Both the position numbers and the translations under genes were made by a program. This document shows, in pieces, positions 16,438 to 25,488 of a stretch of DNA of 64,000 nucleotides (position 1 is its first letter; each line of letters starts with the position of its first letter). Source of the stretch: Australimonas brisbanensis. Lineage in GTDB: Bacteria > Chloroflexota > Dehalococcoidia > Lucifugimonadales > Australimonadaceae. Below the pieces are notes generated by a model that did no database searches, was not told the origin of the DNA, and was given only the letters and a program-made list of their open reading frames with translations. The stretch lies in contig JAYQTA010000005.1 of the NCBI GenBank assembly GCA_038147155.1, positions 1 to 64,000 of the forward strand, in the 5' to 3' direction.

Positions 16438-17592
16438 CAGCTCCCGCAGCAGCGCGTCCCACTCCTCCCCCACCGCCTGGGGGGTGAAGCGCCCCGCCGC
16501 GGCCCGTCCCGCCTCGCCCAGCGCGCGGGCCTCCTCCGGGTGCGTCAACAGCCCGGCGATGGCCGTGGCCATGGCAGGCGCGTCGGCCACTGGCACCAGA
16601 CGCCCCAGTCGCCCGTCATCCAGCGTATCGCGCGGGCCCGCCGGGCAGGCCGTGGACACGCACGGTGCGCCCACGGCCTGCGCCTCGATGAGGACATGAC
16701 CAGGCCCCTCCCACTCCGAAGACATGACGAAGGCGTCAGCGGCTCGCATGTACCGGTAGGGGTTCGGCTCGAAGCCCGGCATGTCCACCGCACCGGTGAG
16801 GCCCAGGGAGGAGACCAGGGCCTCCAGGTCGGCCCGCAGTTCCCCCTCCCCGAAGATCACCAGCCGCGCAGCGGGCACCTCGTCGCGCACCAGGGCGAAG
16901 GAACGCAGGAGCGTGGCGAAGTCCTTCTGACGGGTGAGGCGTCCCACGCCCAGCACCACAGGGCCGGAGGGCTGGGTGAACCACGGGTGCTCCAATGGCG
17001 CCTCCGCTGCGGCCAGCACACTCGGTTCGATCACCGGGTTAGGGATGATGCGGAAGCGCTCCGCAGGCACGCCAGAGAGGCGCGCGGCCTGCGCCGCCAC
17101 GTCCCGCACCGGAGCGACGTAGGCGTCGGCACGCTTGTACAGGCGCGGCCAGAGGGCATTGCGGTAGCCGCTCGACCGGGGCAAGCCCGCCATGGAGAGC
17201 ACCAACCGCGCGTCGGTGCGGGCCAGGGCCGTCCCGATGATGGCGGGCAGCGTCAGCATGCGGGCCACGAGCACCTCCGGGCGCTCACGGCGCAGGTAGG
17301 CGCGCAACCCCGGCAGCATCCCCGCCGCCACCAACCCCGCCTGGAGGCGGTAGTTGGCCCACTGGGACCAGCGAGCGATGGACGGGAGCGCGGGCACCCA
17401 TCGCCTGGTATGCAGCGAGACGACGCGCACCCGACCGGTGGAGCCCAGGTCAGCATCGTCCCACTCCGCCCACGTCCGCAGCAGGTCCACCGCGTAGCCT
17501 CGCTCCGCGAGCGCACGCGCCAGGGCGGGCACGGTGCGCGCCTCACCGATGTGCTCCAGGTGGGGAGAGAAGAGGGCGATACGCTTGCTCAT
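16426..17592 (-). CDS. Family 4 glycosyltransferase
   Basis: 388 aa, GT-B fold. N-terminal Rossmann half from MSKRIALFSPHLEHIGEA; linker; then VVLGVGRLTRQKDFATLLRSFA (start of the donor domain, about residue 215), and the retaining-GT4 signature SEWEGPGHVLIEAQAVGAPCV, where the two Glu of EX7E contact the sugar nucleotide. Last of a run of four GT4 genes plus a methyltransferase, each overlapping the next by 4 bases (ATGA or GTGA), so this whole block is one operon read leftwards from 21824. Confidence 0.88.
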   Translation of the reverse strand: MSKRIALFSPHLEHIGEARTVPALARALAERGYAVDLLRTWAEWDDADLGSTGRVRVVSLHTRRWVPALPSIARWSQWANYRLQAGLVAAGMLPGLRAYLRRERPEVLVARMLTLPAIIGTALARTDARLVLSMAGLPRSSGYRNALWPRLYKRADAYVAPVRDVAAQAARLSGVPAERFRIIPNPVIEPSVLAAAEAPLEHPWFTQPSGPVVLGVGRLTRQKDFATLLRSFALVRDEVPAARLVIFGEGELRADLEALVSSLGLTGAVDMPGFEPNPYRYMRAADAFVMSSEWEGPGHVLIEAQAVGAPCVSTACPAGPRDTLDDGRLGRLVPVADAPAMATAIAGLLTHPEEARALGEAGRAAAGRFTPQAVGEEWDALLRELGAG

Positions 17593-18728
17593 GGGCGGTG
17601 CTGCTCCGGGGCAGGCAGCCCCATCAGACCAGCATACCGGGCATAGGCACGCTCCGGGGTGAACCGCTCCAGCCCTCCGGCGGCCTCGGCTGCGAGGGAC
17701 CGGCCCCGCGCGGGCTCGCGCAGCACCCCCAGGATGCCCGCCGCCAGCGCGGCGGCATCGCCCACGGGCACCAGCACCCCGGCGCGCTCGTCCATCAGCA
17801 GTTCACGCGGGCCGGTGGGGCAATCGGTGGACACCACCGGCACGCCCAGCGCCTGCGCCTCGATCACCACGTTGGGCAGCCCTTCGTAGCGAGAGGAGAG
17901 AGCGAACACCGCAGCGCGGGCCATGAAGGGGTACGGGTCTGCGATGTGGCCCACCAGCGCCGCGTCCTGGCCGATGCCCAGACTGGTGATCTGCGCCTCC
18001 AGCGCGGGACGCTCCGGCCCCTCACCCAGGATGAGCAGCCGCGCGTGCAGCGCCGCGCGCACCTGGGCGAAGGCGCGCAGGAGCGCGGGGAAGTCCTTCT
18101 GGGGGGAGAGACGCCCCACCGCCATCACCACAGGCGGTTCCCCTTCGCCCAGCCACGGGTGCGGCGCGGGGCCGGTGCGCGCGGTGGACGTGGCAGCCCG
18201 CAGCCGCTGGTCATAGGTGGGGTTGTGCAGCGCGTGCACCCGCTCAGGTGCCCAGCCCAGGAACGCGGCCAGCCCGCGGGCACCGTCGGTGGAGTTCGCC
18301 CCCACCGCTGCCGCCCATGGGTAGGTGCGCCGCATCAGCCAGGCGAGCACCCGGCGCTTGAGCGGGGGGTCGTAGGCCAGCGCCTCCGCGATGGCGAGGC
18401 GCTCGGTGACGATGACGCGGGTGGAGGATAGTGAGAGGCGGGCGGCCAAGAGCGCCGCCACGTTGGCGTAGTGCTGCGCGCTGATCAGGGCGCCAGGACG
18501 CTGGCGACGTAGGTAGCGCGCCAGACGCGGTATGGCGGTGAGGGTCCGATCGCCGCTCAGCTCCACCCGGCGCACGCCCTCCGGCAGCGTCTCCAGGGCC
18601 ACGGCGGTCCCTCGCACTGTGAGCAGGTCGACCTGGTGCCCCTGGCGAACGAACTCGGCGGCCAGGGGCAGGGTGGAGCGGAACACGCCCCCGTCGCCCA
18701 GGCGCGGCAGGAAGAAGGCGACCCTCAC
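17589..18728 (-). CDS. Family 4 glycosyltransferase
   Basis: 379 aa. Begins MRVAFFLPRLGDGGVFRSTL, a typical GT4 start with the glycine-rich acceptor loop. The donor domain opens with VVMAVGRLSPQKDFPALLRAFA, and the signature is SSRYEGLPNVVIEAQALGVPVVSTDCPTGP (key residues E, G, P, N, E). The last part shares near-identical motifs with the gene at 18725, so the two look like products of a tandem duplication. It may add neutral hexoses; no sugar can be assigned. GTG start overlapping the upstream stop. Confidence 0.88.
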   Translation of the reverse strand: MRVAFFLPRLGDGGVFRSTLPLAAEFVRQGHQVDLLTVRGTAVALETLPEGVRRVELSGDRTLTAIPRLARYLRRQRPGALISAQHYANVAALLAARLSLSSTRVIVTERLAIAEALAYDPPLKRRVLAWLMRRTYPWAAAVGANSTDGARGLAAFLGWAPERVHALHNPTYDQRLRAATSTARTGPAPHPWLGEGEPPVVMAVGRLSPQKDFPALLRAFAQVRAALHARLLILGEGPERPALEAQITSLGIGQDAALVGHIADPYPFMARAAVFALSSRYEGLPNVVIEAQALGVPVVSTDCPTGPRELLMDERAGVLVPVGDAAALAAGILGVLREPARGRSLAAEAAGGLERFTPERAYARYAGLMGLPAPEQHRP

Positions 18729-19891
18729 GCCTCCTCCCCCCGCAACAGCGCGGCGTAGCGGGCGGCCGAGGCGGCCGGGTCGAACCGGCCCAGCGCCGCT
18801 CTCCCCGCCGCAACGTGCGTGCGGGCCAACGCAGGGTCATCCAGATAGCGCGCGATGGCCGCACCCAGGGCCGCATCGTCGCCCACGGGCACCAGCCGCC
18901 CCGCCTCCCCGTCCAGCAGGATCTCACGGGGGCCGGACGGACAGTCGGTGGAGGCGCACGGGATGCCCAGCGCCTGCGCCTCGATCAGCGCGTTGGGCAG
19001 CCCTTCGTAGCGGGAGGAGAGGGCGAAGACGCTGGAGCGGGCCATCACCGCGTAGGGGTTCTCCACGAAGCCCAGCACCGCCACGTCCGCGCCGATGCCC
19101 AGCCCAGCGGCCAGCGCCTCCAGGCTCGCGCGCTCCTCCCCGTCTCCCGCGAAGACCAACCGGCAGGGCCGTTGCGCCCGCACTCGCGCGAAGGCGCGCA
19201 CCAGCGTGGGGTAGTCCTTCTGGTGGGTGACGCGGCCCACCGCCACCACCACGGGCACACCGGCGCCCTCCTCCAGCCAGGGGTGGGGGACGGGCTCGCG
19301 CGCCAAGGCTGTGACCCGCGCCGTCGCTGTGGGGTTGTAGATGACGTGCAGGTCCTGGCGGGGCAGGCCCACGGCGCGCACTAGGTCCTCACCCAGCGCC
19401 TGTGAGTTGGCCACCACCGCGTCCGCCCGCCGGTAGGCCCAGCCCTTGAGGCGCAGTTTCGCCCAGCGCTTCCAGGCCGGGTCGGTTGCGAATGCAGCGG
19501 AGGGCGTGTTCCCTTCCCGCGCCACCAACCGCGCCCTGGAGCGCGCCAGCAGGTGCGCAAGCGCCACCAGGGTGTGCGATTGGAGGGAGAGCACCGCGTC
19601 CGGTCGCTCGCGGCGCAGGTACGCTGCCAGGTCCGGCACCAACGCCAGGGCCGTGCGGGTGCGCGGGAGCACCAGGCGGTCCAGCAGGGGCAGCGGCAGG
19701 CGGGAGCGCAGGCGCACCAGCCGCACCCCCTCCGGCACCTCAGCCTCGGTCTGCGGGTGGATGCTGCCCACCAGCAGGTCGATGCGCTCAAAGCCGCCTG
19801 CCCACTCCCCCAGCAGGTTCAGGACGCTGCGCTCCACCCCGCCGCGGCTCATGGCGGGCATCACCAGCGCCAGGTGCCCCGACCCGCTCAC
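18725..19891 (-). CDS. Family 4 glycosyltransferase
   Basis: 388 aa. Starts MSGSGHLALVMPAMSRGGVE (GGVE acceptor loop). Donor domain VVVAVGRVTHQKDYPTLVRAFA and signature SSRYEGLPNALIEAQALGIP. It is closest in the window to the 17589 gene (same SSRYEGLPN and CPSGPRE/CPTGPRE blocks). GTG start overlapping the stop of the 19888 gene by 4 bases. Middle gene of the GT4 run. Confidence 0.88.
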   Translation of the reverse strand: MSGSGHLALVMPAMSRGGVERSVLNLLGEWAGGFERIDLLVGSIHPQTEAEVPEGVRLVRLRSRLPLPLLDRLVLPRTRTALALVPDLAAYLRRERPDAVLSLQSHTLVALAHLLARSRARLVAREGNTPSAAFATDPAWKRWAKLRLKGWAYRRADAVVANSQALGEDLVRAVGLPRQDLHVIYNPTATARVTALAREPVPHPWLEEGAGVPVVVAVGRVTHQKDYPTLVRAFARVRAQRPCRLVFAGDGEERASLEALAAGLGIGADVAVLGFVENPYAVMARSSVFALSSRYEGLPNALIEAQALGIPCASTDCPSGPREILLDGEAGRLVPVGDDAALGAAIARYLDDPALARTHVAAGRAALGRFDPAASAARYAALLRGEEA

Positions 19892-21060
19892 AGGACGCCC
19901 CGCATGGCGGCGAGCAACCCCTGGGCCCGGGCTGCCCAGGTGAGGCCCGCCACGTCCTCGCGTCCCTGCGCCGCCAGGCGCGCGCTCAGCGCCGGGTCGC
20001 CCAGCAGCCGGTGCACCGCCCCCGCCAGCGCCTCGGGATCGCCCGGCGGGACCAGCAGCGCGTTGCGCTCGTGGGTCAGCACCTCCCGCAGGGGCGGCAG
20101 GTCCGAGGCCACCATGGGCCGTCCCGCGGCCAGGTACTCGAACAGTTTCATGGGTGATTCACCACGGGGGTCCGTCTGCGGGAGAGAGAGCACGTCGGCC
20201 GCCCACTGGTAGACCGTCACCCGGTCCGGAGCCACCTGCTCCACGAACCGCACGTTGGGCGCACCTGCGGCGGAGGCGCGCACCCGCTCACGGTCGGCTG
20301 GCGTGCCGCCGACCACCAGCACCGAGACCTGCGGCATGAGTGCGGCCGCCCGGGCCAGCACGTCGGCCCCCCGGTTGCTGATGAGCTGCCCCGTGTAGAC
20401 CACCAGGGGGCCCTGGGTGAACAGGCCCAGGCGCTCGCGGGCCTGGGTCTGGGTTAAGGGAGCGGCGTACGCATGCACGTCCACCGCGTCGGGCGCCACG
20501 GTGAGCTTGTTCAGGGGCACCCCCGCCTCCCGGAGCCGGTCACGCAGCGCGTGGGAGATGGCCACCACCAGCCGCAGGTTCGGGTGGCGGGAGAGGCGGG
20601 CCAGCAGACGCACCACCCGGCTCGAGGCATCGTCCGTGCCGGCCCGATGGGCCTCGAACACCGTGGGCACGCCTGCGCGCACCAGCCACCAGGCGGCCAG
20701 CAGGTGGCGCGTGTAAGCCACGTCGGGACGGGCGCGGCGTATGGCCAACGCCGCTGTGAGGCCGAACAGCACGTTGCTCGCGATGAACGCAGGCGCCAGC
20801 AGCCGGTGCGGCAGCGGCTCCAGCAGGTGGGGGTCCAGGTGCGGCAGGCGGCGCAGGGTGAAGGTGCGCTCCAGGGCATAGTGGGCGAAGGGGTCGGCCC
20901 CGCGCAGAGCGGGCGATTGGCGCCGCCACGGGTGGTAGAACGTCACCTGCGCCCCGGCCTGAGAGAGCGCCGCGCAGGTGCGCATCGCCTGCACGCCGTG
21001 GGCGCGGTCGGTGGGCATGCGCATGTCCGCCACGTAGGCGATGCGGAGGGGGGCGGTCAT
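19888..21060 (-). CDS. Family 4 glycosyltransferase
   Basis: 390 aa. N-terminal RIAYVADMRMPTDRAHGVQAMR resembles sugar transferases that begin with an HG-x-Q acceptor loop. Donor domain LVVYTGQLISNRGADVLARAA and PQTDPRGESPMKLFEYLAAGRPMVASD, where ESPMKLFEYLA is the EX7E-type site of the SPxKLFEYxA subgroup. It is clearly from a different GT4 subgroup than its two neighbours. ATG at 21060 overlapping the stop of the methyltransferase gene. Confidence 0.88.
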   Translation of the reverse strand: MTAPLRIAYVADMRMPTDRAHGVQAMRTCAALSQAGAQVTFYHPWRRQSPALRGADPFAHYALERTFTLRRLPHLDPHLLEPLPHRLLAPAFIASNVLFGLTAALAIRRARPDVAYTRHLLAAWWLVRAGVPTVFEAHRAGTDDASSRVVRLLARLSRHPNLRLVVAISHALRDRLREAGVPLNKLTVAPDAVDVHAYAAPLTQTQARERLGLFTQGPLVVYTGQLISNRGADVLARAAALMPQVSVLVVGGTPADRERVRASAAGAPNVRFVEQVAPDRVTVYQWAADVLSLPQTDPRGESPMKLFEYLAAGRPMVASDLPPLREVLTHERNALLVPPGDPEALAGAVHRLLGDPALSARLAAQGREDVAGLTWAARAQGLLAAMRGVL

Positions 21061-21824
21061 CGAGACGGCTTCACGCCTTGGACGCCGCCAGTGCGGGCGT
21101 TCTGCTGAAGGAACGGCCGCCCGCCGACGCGCTGGAAGTACTCATCAACGGCCCGGCGAGCCCCCGCCCAGGCGCCGTAGTCGTCCACCAGGAGCAGCCC
21201 GCCCGGCGCCAGGAGCGGATAGAGGTGCTCCAGCTCATGCAGGGTGGAGTCGTAGAAGTCCGTGTCCAGGCGCAGCAGCGCGATCTGCTCGGGCGTGGTC
21301 GCCGGAATCGTCTTCTGCACCATACCCTGGACGAACACGAACCGCTCGTAGGGATACGAGGAGCGCCGGGCGTTGCCCTGCACCTCGTCCAGCGAGGCGA
21401 AGTTCCAGGCGTTGCCATCCGTCTTCTGGGAGCGCTCGAACCGTTCCGTAGCGCGCTCTCCGGTCCCGGACCGCACGTCGTGGATCGAGGCATCGGTCAT
21501 ACCGGCGAAGGTGTCGAAGAGGTAGATGGGCCGATCGCTGCTCCCCACGCTGGCGAGGGCCTCGGCCATGATCAGGGTCGCCCCGCCGCGCCACACCCCG
21601 CACTCCACCACCGCTCCGGGGATGTGCGCTCCCTCCACGTGCAGGGCTGCCTGGTAGGCATCGTACAGGCCCTCCCACCGCACCTTGGAGAACCTCCCGA
21701 AGCGTTCGTACGCCCCCCAGAATCCGGGGAGCACCCAGGGAGCGATGCGTGGCCCTGGCGTCCGTGAGAGCTCGAGGCCCCCACGAGCGAGCAACCTGTT
21801 GACCTGTTGCCCCCATCGCCCCAT
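21057..21824 (-). CDS. TylF/MycF-type sugar O-methyltransferase
   Basis: 255 aa. The TylF family (PF05711) marks are clear: GAVVECGVWRGGATLIMAEAL (SAM site, about residues 61-81), PIYLFDTFAGMTD, and IALLRLDTDFYDSTLHELEHLYPLLAPGGLLLVDDYG, which holds the metal-binding Asp residues. Such enzymes O-methylate sugar hydroxyls (macrocin, mycinose, glycan termini). The ATG at 21824 is preceded by AGGAGG at the right spacing, which decides the start over an in-frame ATG at 22127. It leads the operon of four GT4 genes, so it probably caps or modifies the same oligosaccharide. Confidence 0.88.
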   Translation of the reverse strand: MGRWGQQVNRLLARGGLELSRTPGPRIAPWVLPGFWGAYERFGRFSKVRWEGLYDAYQAALHVEGAHIPGAVVECGVWRGGATLIMAEALASVGSSDRPIYLFDTFAGMTDASIHDVRSGTGERATERFERSQKTDGNAWNFASLDEVQGNARRSSYPYERFVFVQGMVQKTIPATTPEQIALLRLDTDFYDSTLHELEHLYPLLAPGGLLLVDDYGAWAGARRAVDEYFQRVGGRPFLQQNARTGGVQGVKPSR

Positions 21825-22023
21825 CGCTCGCCTCCTGTGGCTGTTTGCGTGCGTGCCAACAGCACGATCCGAGAGGCTCGCTCCCGTGCACGGCTGCCAG
21901 TGCATCGTACGGGAGGGCGATGGCCGAGTCACCCACCTGGGAGCGCAGTCCGTTCCTGCCTGGTGGCCCGCCCCCTCATGCTCTATCGTGTCCCGAAGAA
22001 CGTCCTCAGGCAGGTTCGTGCCC

Positions 22024-22710
22024 ATGCCTCCCGCACGCCCGTCCAAACGCTTCCTCTTCGCGCTCCTGGAGCGTGACCTGGCCGTCATCACCGGCGGTAC
22101 CGGGGTGGACGCGGCCAGCGCCAGCATGAAGAACCGGCCCCTGTTCCAGACCGACCGCTACGTGGGTGTGGACATCTCACCCACGGAGCTCGAGGCGGGG
22201 CTCGCGCACCACCCTGACGCAACGGGCATCGTGGCTAACCTGGAAACACAGGGGCTCCCGGAGGGGTTCGCGCGGGTGTGCGTCTCCACAAACACCCTCG
22301 CGCACCTGGAGCCCGCATCCCGGCTGCGCGCCGCAAGGGTGCTGACCGAAGCGCTGGAGCCCGGCGGCAGCCTCCTGCTCCACACCCCCACCGGCCCGCA
22401 CCTGGCCGCGTTGGCCGCATTCCTGCGCACCGCCTTCGACCGCGTCGAGACCGTGCGATTGCGCACCCTCACCAGCGTGCTGTACGAGCGGAAGATGGAG
22501 CGAGCGGGGCGCTTCGATGAGCACCCGCGCTCCCTCCCGCTCCGAGCGCTGGCGCGCGGGCTGGCGCTGGTGGAGCGGCTCACCACCCGCCTCCCCTGGG
22601 GCCAGCGGGAGGTGTACCTGCGGTGCACCGGCAAGCGCGGGGGCGAAGCGAGGCCGCTGGACCTGAACGCGCTGGAGCGGGTGAGCGAGCGGCTCCACCG
22701 GGTGCCCTAG
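22024..22710 (+). CDS. SAM-dependent methyltransferase-like protein
   Basis: 228 aa, start MPPARPSKRF at 22024. Weak class I methyltransferase features: VGVDISPTELEAGLA (binding acidic residue after strand 2), GFARVCVSTNTLAHLEPASRL (strand 4 with post-II motif) and LEPGGSLLLHTPTG (motif III). Motif I is poorly preserved (TGGTGVDAASAS), so activity is uncertain. A TATCGT box at 21984-21989 could be its -10. It diverges from the TylF operon across 199 bases, where I see nothing else. Confidence 0.65.
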   Translation: MPPARPSKRFLFALLERDLAVITGGTGVDAASASMKNRPLFQTDRYVGVDISPTELEAGLAHHPDATGIVANLETQGLPEGFARVCVSTNTLAHLEPASRLRAARVLTEALEPGGSLLLHTPTGPHLAALAAFLRTAFDRVETVRLRTLTSVLYERKMERAGRFDEHPRSLPLRALARGLALVERLTTRLPWGQREVYLRCTGKRGGEARPLDLNALERVSERLHRVP

Positions 22711-22715
22711 CGACG

Positions 22716-23579
22716 CTACTGCTTCCCACCCCGCCGCAGCAGCCGCCGGCACAGGTCGCCAACCGGACGCCCGTCGCCCAGAAAGGCTGACACGGCCGCG
22801 TGGAGGTAGCGAGGGAACCCCGGGTCGCTGAGGAAAGCGAGGTAGTGCAGGTCAGCAACCAGTTCCCGGCGCAGTGACGGGGGCATGCGGGCCCGGTGCT
22901 TGCGGTAGAAGCCCCGGCGCCCCTGCAGAAGGGCGCTGGAGCCCTCCGTGGAGAGGCGCTCATCTGTGTGCTCGCACTGCACCACCAACCGCTCGCCGCA
23001 GGCGGCGTACCGCACCCCTGCCAACAGGCACCGCACCAGGAGGTCACGGTCCTCCGCGGCCAGAAGGTTCTCATCGAAGCCACCAAGCCGGGTGAACAGG
23101 TTACGCCGGACGAAGGTGTTGGAGCCCACCACGCCAGGGTTCCCGCGCAACACCTGCTGGAGCGCGATCTGCGCGGGCGGGCACTTGCCCGGCCGTACCG
23201 TCCCCCGGACATCAACCCGGACGATGGCGGTGAGCACGATGTCCGCGCCCGTCTGTTCAGCCAACGCCGATGCGCTGGCCAGGTAGCCAGGCTCCCAGCG
23301 GTCGTCGTCGTCCAGGAACGCCAGGTAGTCCCCGCGTGCCAACGCCGCCCCGGCGTTGCGGGCAGCGGACACGCCGGGGCGGGCGCTGGCGTCCACCCAG
23401 CGCGCGGGCAGGCCGCTCGCAGCGGCATGCTCTACCACCGGCGCCGCGCAGGCCGCCGGGTCGTTGTCCGCGACGATCACCTCCAGAGGCGCGTGCGTCT
23501 GGGCGGCCACCGAGGCCAACGCCTGAGCCAGCAGCGCAGGACGCTTGAAGGTGGGGATGACCACGCAGACGTTGATCAT
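22716..23579 (-). CDS. Family 2 glycosyltransferase
   Basis: 287 aa. VCVVIPTFKRPALLAQALASV opens the GT-A domain; RPGVSAARNAG and LAFLDDDDRWEPGYL hold the donor and metal-binding Asp residues (about residues 90-100); GNPGVVGSNTFVRR and FDENLLAAEDRDLLVR supply the catalytic region (ED). It follows the kinase-like gene with a 4-base overlap, so the two are made together. Acceptor unknown. Confidence 0.87.
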   Translation of the reverse strand: MINVCVVIPTFKRPALLAQALASVAAQTHAPLEVIVADNDPAACAAPVVEHAAASGLPARWVDASARPGVSAARNAGAALARGDYLAFLDDDDRWEPGYLASASALAEQTGADIVLTAIVRVDVRGTVRPGKCPPAQIALQQVLRGNPGVVGSNTFVRRNLFTRLGGFDENLLAAEDRDLLVRCLLAGVRYAACGERLVVQCEHTDERLSTEGSSALLQGRRGFYRKHRARMPPSLRRELVADLHYLAFLSDPGFPRYLHAAVSAFLGDGRPVGDLCRRLLRRGGKQ

Positions 23580-24484
23580 GCCGATGTCGCCTTCGCGGTG
23601 GCGATGTAACCTGCCAGTGCATCCAGGTATCGGTTGTCGGTGCGGTAACGGGGGAGGAAGCGCTCAAGCGCTTCACCCAACGAGCCCTCCACGCCATGAG
23701 CAGGCATGCCCAGCCGCTCAAGAACGAGCGCGTCCACGCGAGCGTGGGTTCCGCACAGGGAACCCAGCAGAAGCCCCCAGTCGTAGAGAAGCCGCTCCTG
23801 GGGCGCCACTCCTGGCCGGAACCGGTCTTCCGGGTCGAGCAGGTTGACTGCGCCCTCCGTGCCCAGCACAACGTTGTCTGCGTGCAGGTCTCCATGCACC
23901 TCGCCAGCCCGGTGGAGGGCCTCCACCGCTTCGAGGGCTGCAGCCGCGTCTCCTCCATCCGCTAGGTGCATGCGCAGTCTCGCGCCCCCCACCCATTCCC
24001 AAGCGGCGCCTGCCTCACCCGCAGCGAGCACGGCGGGTCCAAGGCCCGCGTCATGGATGCGCCGAGAGAGAGCGGTACCCCGGCGCAGGCGCTCCTTGCC
24101 ATCCAGCACTTCCAGCAGCAGGCGCTCCCTGCGTGAGGTACGCCTGCGGCCGAGCCATGCCCAGCCTGCTGCCTTCACGAAGCAGCGTTGCCCACCCTCC
24201 AGATCCACCCGTGCAGGGAATAGGCCGGAGTTACCGTCCAACACGGACCATGCGACCGGCCGCATCCCCTGCGCCTCGAGGAGCCTGCCGATCCTGCGGC
24301 GGGCAGCCGCGCGGTCCAGCGGCGTACACAACAGCATGAGCGATGTGGACAAGGCGCGCCGCAGCACACGCACGGGCATACCCATCCGGGAGGTGCGGGG
24401 CCCTGGGCTGGTGCACACGAGCTGGTCCTTCACCACCGCCTCCAGGAGCAAGAGCGAAGCCTCCGCCGAACCGCTGGTGTCCAC
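23576..24484 (-). CDS. LPS-kinase/aminoglycoside-phosphotransferase-like protein
   Basis: Up to 302 aa. A protein-kinase-like fold is indicated by CFVKAAGWAWLG (ATP-anchoring Lys), VHGDLHADNVVLG (catalytic HGDxxxxN) and NLLDPEDRFRPG (metal-binding Asp). Close families phosphorylate sugars of lipopolysaccharide cores or small molecules (Kdo kinase/RIO type). The start is unclear: GTG at 24484 has no ribosome site, and in-frame ATG codons occur near MGMPVRVLRRAL. Coding-like sequence continues upstream in the same frame to a TAG near 24600, so the gene may be a truncated fusion. The stop overlaps the GT2 gene. Confidence 0.65.
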   Translation of the reverse strand: MDTSGSAEASLLLLEAVVKDQLVCTSPGPRTSRMGMPVRVLRRALSTSLMLLCTPLDRAAARRRIGRLLEAQGMRPVAWSVLDGNSGLFPARVDLEGGQRCFVKAAGWAWLGRRRTSRRERLLLEVLDGKERLRRGTALSRRIHDAGLGPAVLAAGEAGAAWEWVGGARLRMHLADGGDAAAALEAVEALHRAGEVHGDLHADNVVLGTEGAVNLLDPEDRFRPGVAPQERLLYDWGLLLGSLCGTHARVDALVLERLGMPAHGVEGSLGEALERFLPRYRTDNRYLDALAGYIATAKATSA

Positions 24485-24700
24485 GATAGCGCTGGTGCTG
24501 GCGTAGCCAGCCTTTGGCAGCGCCCGCGCCTTCTCCTGCTGGCGGCGGTGCTCGAAGGGGTCTCTCTCCGGCTTGCGCGCATAGATCGCACGCGCGCGGC
24601 CAGCGAGTGTGCCGACCTAGCCAGCGGGGACAACAGCCTTCCCCTCAATCCCACTAGACCCTGTAGCATGTCCCCGTCTCGCGGATAAGCCGCTGGCTGC
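24485..24700. other. Gap with coding-like remnant beside a low-GC gene
   Basis: No complete gene is seen. On the minus strand the frame of the kinase-like gene continues upstream with a plausible protein segment (ARKPERDPFEHRRQQEKAR) until an in-frame TAG. That segment resembles the C-terminal part of a nucleoside-monophosphate kinase-like protein. The gap borders the low-GC methyltransferase gene, so it may be the scar of its insertion. Confidence 0.35.
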
Positions 24701-25453
24701 TCAGTGCGTTGCTGCAACTAATAAGCGACCCGCCTCACGATGCAAGCCGGGTGTTTGGGCGATTACACGCACCGTGTTCAAGCCGCATGAGTGGAGGAAA
24801 TCCCTTATGAACGCCTCCTGCCCCTGTGGCATCTCTGGCATCTGCTGCGACCAGTCGAATGAGACCTCGCTTGCCGTACCCATCTCGAAAATGAGTACCT
24901 TCCGTGCCCGTGAGGCAACCGCAGTCACGAAGTCCCTTGCTGCCGCCAAGCCCTGGGTACGAATTACATGGTGAGCGACGGAGAGGCAAAGGACCAAATC
25001 AAACTGTGGCAAGGCGGAAATGTCTTGCGTCGTCATCGTGGACAACATCGAAGCATGCCGCTGCGTTCGATCATGGATTCGCGCCAGTTCGGAGGCTGCA
25101 ATCGCTTTATCGTCCATATCGACGCCGAGCGCAAAACAACCGTATCGCTCCGCTGCCTGTCTGAGAAACCAGCCCTCAGCACAACCGATGTCAAGCACGC
25201 TACCAACGCTGTTCAGCTCTATCTCTACTGCAATTGCTGACCAGCGTTTGTTCCATTCCCGGTCCCCATCGATAAATGTGCCGCCGATGCTAATTGGCTC
25301 ATACACATACTTCTTGTCTCTCACGATCCGCCAGAAAGCGGAGCGTATCGAACGATTGGGATCGCGCCGAAGCAGTATGCGTAGTACCCGTTTGATCCCT
25401 AGTTGTGCGCTAGCAGGCAACAACGTGAATAGGCTGCGGACCGGATTGCTCAT
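24701..25453 (-). CDS. Class I SAM-dependent methyltransferase, probably acquired
   Basis: 250 aa. Clear SAM motifs: SVLDIGCAEGWFLRQAAERYG (motif I, about residues 85-105), LGVDMDDKAIAAS, FDLVLCLSVAHHV and KVLIFEMG. It belongs to the Methyltransf_11/31-type enzymes found in glycan loci; substrate unknown. The gene is markedly less GC-rich than its surroundings: hand counts of four 60-base lines gave 48-58% GC against 67% in a counted line of the neighbouring gene. Its codon use (TTA, ATA, CAA) also differs. These are signs of horizontal transfer. ATG at 25453, 35 bases from the stop of the capsule-type gene. Confidence 0.85.
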   Translation of the reverse strand: MSNPVRSLFTLLPASAQLGIKRVLRILLRRDPNRSIRSAFWRIVRDKKYVYEPISIGGTFIDGDREWNKRWSAIAVEIELNSVGSVLDIGCAEGWFLRQAAERYGCFALGVDMDDKAIAASELARIHDRTQRHASMLSTMTTQDISALPQFDLVLCLSVAHHVIRTQGLAAARDFVTAVASRARKVLIFEMGTASEVSFDWSQQMPEMPQGQEAFIRDFLHSCGLNTVRVIAQTPGLHREAGRLLVAATH

Positions 25454-25488
25454 GATTGTGACTCCGTATTCACCCTCGTAGTCGCCCC

